In this document: in pieces, positions 59,386 to 64,000 of the stretch | How positions within the stretch are numbered: position 1 is the first letter of the stretch | Layout of the letters: each line of letters starts with the position of its first letter | Assembly (NCBI GenBank): GCA_035438705.1 | Contig: DAORIV010000002.1 | Coordinates: 16,773-80,772, forward strand | From: C7867-006 sp035438705 | GTDB taxonomy: Bacteria > Patescibacteriota > Minisyncoccia > Phycocordibacterales > DATDWN01 | Length of the DNA stretch: 64,000 bases | Direction: 5' to 3' | The notes under the pieces: model-generated | The model's input: the letters and a program-made list of their open reading frames with translations, nothing else | Databases searched by the model: none | What the model was told of the DNA's origin: nothing | Made by a program: the position numbers and the translations under genes

Positions 59386-59421
59386 TCGTCCCGACAGACA
59401 AACGTTTGTCGGGACTTTTTT
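59386..59421 (+). terminator. Terminator of the 218-aa gene
   Basis: GTCCCGACA and TGTCGGGAC form a 9-bp stem, followed by six T. Confidence 0.9.
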
Positions 59422-59439
59422 ATTGTTTTGTTTCCGTGC

Positions 59440-59445
59440 TATCCT
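59440..59445 (+). promoter_or_regulatory. -10 box of the UvrD-nuclease gene (leaderless type)
   Basis: TATCCT ends 6 nt before the ATG at 59452. Confidence 0.5.
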
Positions 59446-59451
59446 ATATCC

Positions 59452-62358
59452 ATGAAAGACGCGCTTTTCAATAATAAATACAAAGCTCTAAACAAGGAGC
59501 AAAAGCTTGCTGTGGACACTATAGAGGGTCCTGTGATGGTTATAGCTGGTCCTGGAACAGGTAAAACAACAATATTGACTTTACGTATTGCAAATATTTT
59601 GAAAGAAACGGACACTCCAGCTTCGGGAATTTTAGCTCTAACATTTACTGATAGTGGGGTAAAGTCAATGAAAAAAAAGCTAAGAGAAATAGTTGGTACT
59701 CGTGCTGATGAGGTGCACATACACACATTTCACTCTTTTGCTGGTTCAGTATTTACTGAGTTTCCTGATCATTTCCCTAGCTTATTTAGAACAAAACAAA
59801 TTACTGAAATTGAAGCCGAAAATATTATTAGAAAAATTTTAGAAAACAAAAATTATTCAAAGTTACGACCTTTTGGAGAGCCAGATTTTTATGTTGGTAA
59901 AATACTGAAGGCAATAAGTGACTTAAAAAAAGAGAGTTTTGACCCAGAAGCTATAATAAATTTTGCAGAACTTGAGATAGTGAGACTAAAAAAAGATCCA
60001 TCTTCTATATCTTCAAAGGGTCCGACAAAAGGAGAGTTGAAAGCAGATGTTTTGAAACAAATAGAAAAGTGTGAGAAAACAATTGTTCTTGGAAAAGTTT
60101 ACAAAGAATATGAAATTGTAAAGAAAGAAGAACGTCTATTGGATTATGATGATTTACTCATCAAGTTACTAGAAGCACTTAAAAACGATAGTTTACTCCT
60201 ATCTTTGCTTCAGGAGAAATTTCTATATGTTCATATAGACGAACATCAGGATACAAATGATTCCCAAAATAGTATTGTAATGAAACTCATAAGTTATTTT
60301 GATATGCCTAATGTATTTGTCGTTGGGGATGAAAAACAAGCTATTTATAGATTTCAAGGTGCTTCGGTTCAAAACTTTTTGAAATTTAAAGAAGTTTGGA
60401 AAGACATGAAAACTATTCCTCTTAAAAGTAATTACAGAAGTCATCAGGCTATTCTTGATGCTGTATTTAGTATGATTGAAAAAAACTATGAAGATGGGGA
60501 ACATAGTGAACTAAGAGTTAAACTGGTTTCTGAATCTAAAGGAGAAAAACCAATAGATATTATTAATACTCCAGATACATTCACACAAGACATAAATATT
60601 GTGGATTCGCTAAAAAAGATTTTAGATGAAAATATAGATTCCACTATTGCATTAATTGTCAGGAAGAATCGTGAAGTAGAGCATTTTTTATCACTATGTG
60701 AGAATAACAATATAGACGCTTCAGCTGAGCGAGGAGTAAATATTTTCACTGATTCATTCGGAGTACTATACTTTGAACTTTTACAGTTTATCGCTGATCC
60801 AAGTGATGTGGAGAGTTTTAGTAACACATTAGTTAAAGGTTTGTGGGGGGTGGAGTTTCAAGAGTCTATTTTACTTATAAAAAAATTAAGGTCAGGAGAT
60901 TATACAGTTTTAGATTCAATAGATAAAATTAACGCAATAAAAAGTGAAATAACCAAACTTGGGGTAATAGATTTTCTAGTATATTTGGCTAGTGTTTCAG
61001 GGTACGGTGAATTAGTAAAAAGTAGTCCTATTGCATCGGCAGTGTGGAGGGCAATCATTGATCTATCTAGAGAAATAGCTGAAAGAGAAAATATACAAGA
61101 TCCTGCAATTCTTATAAACGAACTACTTAAGTATAAAAAAACTGCTGAGAGTAAATCAATCAAAATAGGTAGTGGTAGCGTAGAAGCAAGGGTTTCAATT
61201 ATGACAGCTCACTCATCAAAGGGACTTGAATACGATTTTGTATTTCTTCCAAACGCAACAGAAGAATCATGGTCATCTAGAAACTTCGGGTCGTCTTTTG
61301 TTTTTCCATTTTCAAAAGAAGAAGGAGATGAAATCAAAGACACTAGAAGATTGTTTTATGTTGCAATAACACGGGCTAAAAAACACGTACAAATGTATGT
61401 ACCACAAGAATCTGCTGGGGGTAAGGAATTAACCCCACTTAGGTTTATAGATGAATTACACCCAAAGTTTATACATAAAACAAATATAGCAAGGACGACT
61501 GAAAGATCACTCGAGTTAAATATTAGTGATATACTAAAAAATAGAGACAAAGAAGCTGTGGAATACACTAAAAGAGTATTGCTTGAGAAAGGACTATCGG
61601 TCACTGCATTAAACCATTATCTTCGTTGTGGGAAAGAGTTTTTCTATAAAAGTATTTTAAAATTACCGGAACCTCCACACCCTCATTCAGAAAAGGGTAT
61701 AGCCATGCACAAAGGTTTTTCTGAAGTTTGGAGAACTGAAAATAGAAGTAGTGAAAATATAAAGAAAATACTAGACAAGAACATTGTTGAGTATTTTAAA
61801 ACTAGTTTATTGCCTAAATTTGAAAAAGAAGTTTTAGAAAAAGAAATACTTGAGTATACAGATGATATTTCCAAAGATTTGGCACCTCATTTTACTTTTT
61901 CGGGGCCGACATATGTAGAAAAATGGGAAGAAAGAGATATTGATGTGAATATTTCAAATAATACTAAGATAGTAATTCTTCATGGTCAGTTGGATTGTAT
62001 CCAGAATGACGAAAAAGTGGTTAGAATTTTTGACTACAAAACTACTGAAGTAAAGAGTATTAAGGAAATAAAAGGGGAGAATAAAAATAGCAATAAAGAC
62101 TATTTCAGACAACTTGTTTTTTATAAGTATTTACTTTCCGAGAATCATAATTATAGGGATAAGAAAATAATACCTGCTTTGGTGTTTGTTGAGCCTGATA
62201 GGTATGGAAAGTGTGCAATAGTTGAGCTTCCAATAAACGAGGAGGATATTGAGGAGCTAAAGACTGAGATTGATACTTTGGTTCAAGGTGTTTGGAGTGG
62301 AGATTTTTTAAAAAAGGATTGTGATCAGAATGACTGTAAGTACTGTCGAACAAAATAA
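59452..62358 (+). CDS. UvrD/AddA-like helicase fused to a PD-(D/E)XK nuclease
   Basis: A 968-residue SF1A helicase-nuclease. Walker A AGPGTGKTTILTLR, motif Ia LTFTDSG, Walker B region HIDEHQDTNDSQ, VVGDEKQAIYRFQGA, and the late motifs MTAHSSKGLEYDFVFLPNA and LFYVAITRAKKHVQMY define the helicase. The C-terminal nuclease has HGQLDC, FDYKTTE, and four cysteines: one in HYLRCGKEFFY, three in a terminal C-x4-C-x2-C, the pattern of AddB/Cas4 4Fe-4S clusters. It likely processes DNA ends, replacing AddAB or RecBCD. The start follows the -10 box. Confidence 0.88.
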   Translation: MKDALFNNKYKALNKEQKLAVDTIEGPVMVIAGPGTGKTTILTLRIANILKETDTPASGILALTFTDSGVKSMKKKLREIVGTRADEVHIHTFHSFAGSVFTEFPDHFPSLFRTKQITEIEAENIIRKILENKNYSKLRPFGEPDFYVGKILKAISDLKKESFDPEAIINFAELEIVRLKKDPSSISSKGPTKGELKADVLKQIEKCEKTIVLGKVYKEYEIVKKEERLLDYDDLLIKLLEALKNDSLLLSLLQEKFLYVHIDEHQDTNDSQNSIVMKLISYFDMPNVFVVGDEKQAIYRFQGASVQNFLKFKEVWKDMKTIPLKSNYRSHQAILDAVFSMIEKNYEDGEHSELRVKLVSESKGEKPIDIINTPDTFTQDINIVDSLKKILDENIDSTIALIVRKNREVEHFLSLCENNNIDASAERGVNIFTDSFGVLYFELLQFIADPSDVESFSNTLVKGLWGVEFQESILLIKKLRSGDYTVLDSIDKINAIKSEITKLGVIDFLVYLASVSGYGELVKSSPIASAVWRAIIDLSREIAERENIQDPAILINELLKYKKTAESKSIKIGSGSVEARVSIMTAHSSKGLEYDFVFLPNATEESWSSRNFGSSFVFPFSKEEGDEIKDTRRLFYVAITRAKKHVQMYVPQESAGGKELTPLRFIDELHPKFIHKTNIARTTERSLELNISDILKNRDKEAVEYTKRVLLEKGLSVTALNHYLRCGKEFFYKSILKLPEPPHPHSEKGIAMHKGFSEVWRTENRSSENIKKILDKNIVEYFKTSLLPKFEKEVLEKEILEYTDDISKDLAPHFTFSGPTYVEKWEERDIDVNISNNTKIVILHGQLDCIQNDEKVVRIFDYKTTEVKSIKEIKGENKNSNKDYFRQLVFYKYLLSENHNYRDKKIIPALVFVEPDRYGKCAIVELPINEEDIEELKTEIDTLVQGVWSGDFLKKDCDQNDCKYCRTK

Positions 62359-62386
62359 AAACCATCACATGTGATAGTTTTTATTT
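62357..62386. terminator. Bidirectional terminator
   Basis: AAAACC-ATCACATGTGAT-AGTTTT, a palindrome between the convergent helicase and DsbA genes. Confidence 0.8.
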
Positions 62387-62415
62387 ATTCAGTTTTAAAA
62401 CTGTAGAAATAATAT

Positions 62416-63117
62416 TTATTTAAACAGTAGTGCGTCTATAGTCCTCTTTATGTTGTCGTAAGGTTGAGCACCTTGTACAACTACCTTTGTTCCATCTTTA
62501 GCAACAATTATTGAGTTTGGTGTACCTCTTCCACCAGCAGCTACAGCATCATCATAATCTGCTTGAACTTTTGCTTTGAATTTGCCACTTGATAGACATT
62601 CATTAAATGCGTTTACATCAAGTCCTACATCTTTAGCTATTTTTGGAAGTTCACTGTCAGGGAGAGAATCATTTGAATTTGTTCTTACGTAAACTTGATC
62701 TATATATTCCCAGAATTTTGTATTTCCTCCTAAACTTGCAGCACATTCTGAAGCTTCAGCTTGTTTACGTGCCTTTTGGTGAAGTTGGTCAATAGGAAAA
62801 TGTCTATATACCCAAGCAACCTTTCCATCTTTGCCGTACTCATCCATCATTCTTTTTAGTGTTGAATGGAACTGTTTACAGAACGGACATTCTGTATCTG
62901 AGTACTCAACAAACATAAGTTCTGCATTTGGATTGCCTAAAATATGATCCTCATCTGTAACTGGTCTCATGTTTTCTCCACCTGAGGCTTGTAGTGGTGC
63001 AGTTGGAACTTTTGCTGCTTCTTTTGCACCTTGTATGTTTGAATAATAAAATGCAAATGCTATTAATGCGCCCGCGATAACTATTGCTATTGGAACAGAT
63101 AATTTTTCTATATTCAT
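62416..63117 (-). CDS. DsbA-family thiol-disulphide oxidoreductase
   Basis: A 233-residue membrane-anchored protein: one N-terminal helix (VPIAIVIAGALIAFAFYY), then a DsbA/thioredoxin fold with CPFC in YSDTECPFCKQFH and cis-Pro region RGTPNSIIVAKDG. It should form disulphides in exported proteins; the several cysteine-bearing surface proteins here are candidate substrates. The ATG at 63117 is chosen because a TAAAAT box lies 7 nt upstream and the anchor begins there. Confidence 0.9.
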   Translation of the reverse strand: MNIEKLSVPIAIVIAGALIAFAFYYSNIQGAKEAAKVPTAPLQASGGENMRPVTDEDHILGNPNAELMFVEYSDTECPFCKQFHSTLKRMMDEYGKDGKVAWVYRHFPIDQLHQKARKQAEASECAASLGGNTKFWEYIDQVYVRTNSNDSLPDSELPKIAKDVGLDVNAFNECLSSGKFKAKVQADYDDAVAAGGRGTPNSIIVAKDGTKVVVQGAQPYDNIKRTIDALLFK

Positions 63118-63171
63118 ATGAGGTATTTTACTAGGGAATGCAGTTATATGCAATTGTGTATACATCCTAAC

Positions 63172-63390
63172 TTGACATATGTATTGTTTATGATATACTT
63201 ATGTAAGGAAGTAGGGCAGGTGGGCTCACCACAGGCTACTTGATCCTTTTTGCAACCAACATCGCCAGCACGGAGGCTCGAATGAGACGCACCTACACCA
63301 TGACCCTTTAATGGCCACAGGCCGCCGGCGAGTACACAGGGGCTCGCAAGGCTAAGGAGGGGGGACAGCAACCCCCACTTAGTCTTTTTT
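63172..63390 (+). ncRNA. Candidate 183-nt structured RNA with consensus promoter and terminator
   Basis: TTGACA (63172-63177), 16 nt, TATACT (63194-63199) predict a start near 63206. GGGGG-N7-CCCCC with a T run to 63390 ends it. The transcript is GC-rich with hairpins GTAG...CTAC around GGTG-GGCT-CACC, GGCC-ACA-GGCC and GCGAG..CTCGC; AAGT and ACTT at the two ends can pair. Length suits a 6S-like RNA, but no family motif is certain. It contains GGAGG then a 9-codon frame starting at 63284 (MRRTYTMTL), so a leader peptide is possible. Confidence 0.55.
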
Positions 63391-63395
63391 CATAT

Positions 63396-63977
63396 CTAAA
63401 ATAGACTTTGAGTTTTTACTTCACTTTGTGGTTCCCAGTGCTTAGTTTCTAGTTTTATTTCTTTTGTAAAAGGTCCCTCTTTGAACATCAGTTTTTTGTT
63501 TTTCATTGCAAACTCATAAACATCTTTTGTGATTTTAACATCATCTATGCAGTACTTTCGTATTTTGTCTATTTCTCCGCTTCGCCACCATGCAACTGCT
63601 TCTAAACCATTTCCACTTTTGTTTATTCCAAACGTACCTTGTGCTATTTGATCTAGTTTCATTCTTCTGCCATAAGCATTTCTAACCTCTTTTAAAATGT
63701 CTAGAGAAAGTGTCGTTGTTAAGTCACCTAGACCAGATTTCTTGTAGTATTTGTTTAAAAGTGGAATATCAAAATGTTCACCATTGAATGTTATAAGTTG
63801 TTCTGCCTTTTGAAAATATGGCCACATTTTATCAAACTCTTCTTCGATAAAAGTCTCGTATTTGTTTGTTTCGTAGTCGTAAAGCCCCACAAGTGAAATA
63901 TCTAGGTCTACTGGGTCATTTGAACCGACGTCCTGAAATATGTTTTTAGTTTCAATATCAAATACAATTTTTTTCAT
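63396..63977 (-). CDS. RNase H-fold 3'-5' exonuclease (YprB-like)
   Basis: A 193-residue exonuclease of the RNase_H_2 type. Exo motifs: FDIETKN (DEDD I), FNGEHFDIPLLN (II), and YCIDDVKITKDVYEFA (III). It probably trims DNA or RNA 3' ends. TATACT lies 7 nt before the ATG at 63977. The gene ends just inside the terminator of the candidate RNA on the other strand. Confidence 0.87.
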   Translation of the reverse strand: MKKIVFDIETKNIFQDVGSNDPVDLDISLVGLYDYETNKYETFIEEEFDKMWPYFQKAEQLITFNGEHFDIPLLNKYYKKSGLGDLTTTLSLDILKEVRNAYGRRMKLDQIAQGTFGINKSGNGLEAVAWWRSGEIDKIRKYCIDDVKITKDVYEFAMKNKKLMFKEGPFTKEIKLETKHWEPQSEVKTQSLF

Positions 63978-64000
63978 AAAATTCAGTATAACAATTGTTT

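Noticed and set aside
63144..63371. 75-codon minus-strand frame across the candidate RNA
   Set aside because: No ribosome-binding site, low-complexity Cys/Gly/Leu content, and the plus strand has a consensus promoter and terminator.
63206..63390. SRP RNA, tmRNA or RNase P RNA
   Set aside because: The GGAAGGAAGCAGC-type SRP motif, tmRNA tRNA-like ends and RNase P core motifs are not seen; only a 6S-like size remains.
1..64000. UGA recoding (genetic code 25)
   Set aside because: TGA ends rnhB and the DUF1905 gene cleanly, and prfA is present; no in-frame TGA is seen in conserved genes.
1..64000. CRISPR array or transposon
   Set aside because: No regularly spaced direct repeats, and no Cas or transposase motif in any plausible frame; palindromes are dispersed and of several types.

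Overview
The window looks like a chromosomal segment of a reduced-genome Candidate Phyla Radiation bacterium (Patescibacteria, Parcubacteria-like). The evidence is the AT-rich core sequence, unusually short versions of universal proteins (PheS about 246 aa, PheT without its N-terminal tRNA-binding domain, ThrS without TGS/editing domains, EF-Ts of 163 aa, a 748-aa SMC), ribosomal-protein and RNA-polymerase genes scattered as small operons, and many lineage-specific orphans. TGA is used as a stop (rnhB, the DUF1905 gene), so the code is the standard bacterial one and not the UGA-glycine code of Gracilibacteria. No rRNA, CRISPR array, transposase or phage module is visible.

Layout: 1-5.0 kb carbon metabolism (transketolase C-subunit, PfkB kinase, class II aldolase, FAD-linked oxidase); 5.4-10.5 kb bL25, a murein hydrolase, an S9-type peptidase and an acyltransferase; 10.5-13.7 kb translation (bL31, RF1, uS2, EF-Ts, tRNA-Thr); 13.7-15.7 kb a thioredoxin-like protein and a GT2 glycosyltransferase on the minus strand; 15.8-24 kb PheS/PheT, GyrB and ThrS; 24.7-28 kb DnaE; 28-33.5 kb RNase HII, bL32, a NusB-Nudix fusion, RNase III and SMC; 33.8-37.4 kb RNase R, bS16, a KH protein and TrmD; 37.9-43.7 kb a Pif1-like helicase and a cell-surface group; 44-46 kb a LexA operon with a visible SOS box; 48-57.8 kb RpoB/RpoC, DnaG and the main sigma factor; 59.4-64 kb a UvrD-nuclease fusion, DsbA and a 3'-5' exonuclease.

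Two gene-expression styles are interleaved. Most core genes lack a Shine-Dalgarno sequence, and about a dozen have a TATAAT-like -10 box ending exactly 6 nt before the ATG, as expected of leaderless mRNAs. Between them sit at least twelve short, clearly GC-richer single genes on either strand. Most of these have their own TTGACA-type promoter, a strong GGAGG ribosome-binding site, often a GTG or TTG start, and a private hairpin terminator. They resemble phage morons, but in a chromosome. Two further transcription units of the same style (18889-18977 and 63206-63390) may be small RNAs or mini-genes.

The most unusual feature is a set of large palindromic elements placed right after gene ends. 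There are at least three families (A twice, B four times, C four times) plus one 219-nt palindrome. Within a family the unpaired core motifs are conserved while the long flanking stems differ in sequence but stay complementary. This pattern suggests conserved RNA structure, or insertion into pre-existing terminator hairpins. Three 100-N scaffold gaps interrupt rnhB, rnr/an adjacent RhuM-like gene, and dnaG; the one in rnhB is flanked by an exact 55-nt duplication and is an assembly artefact.
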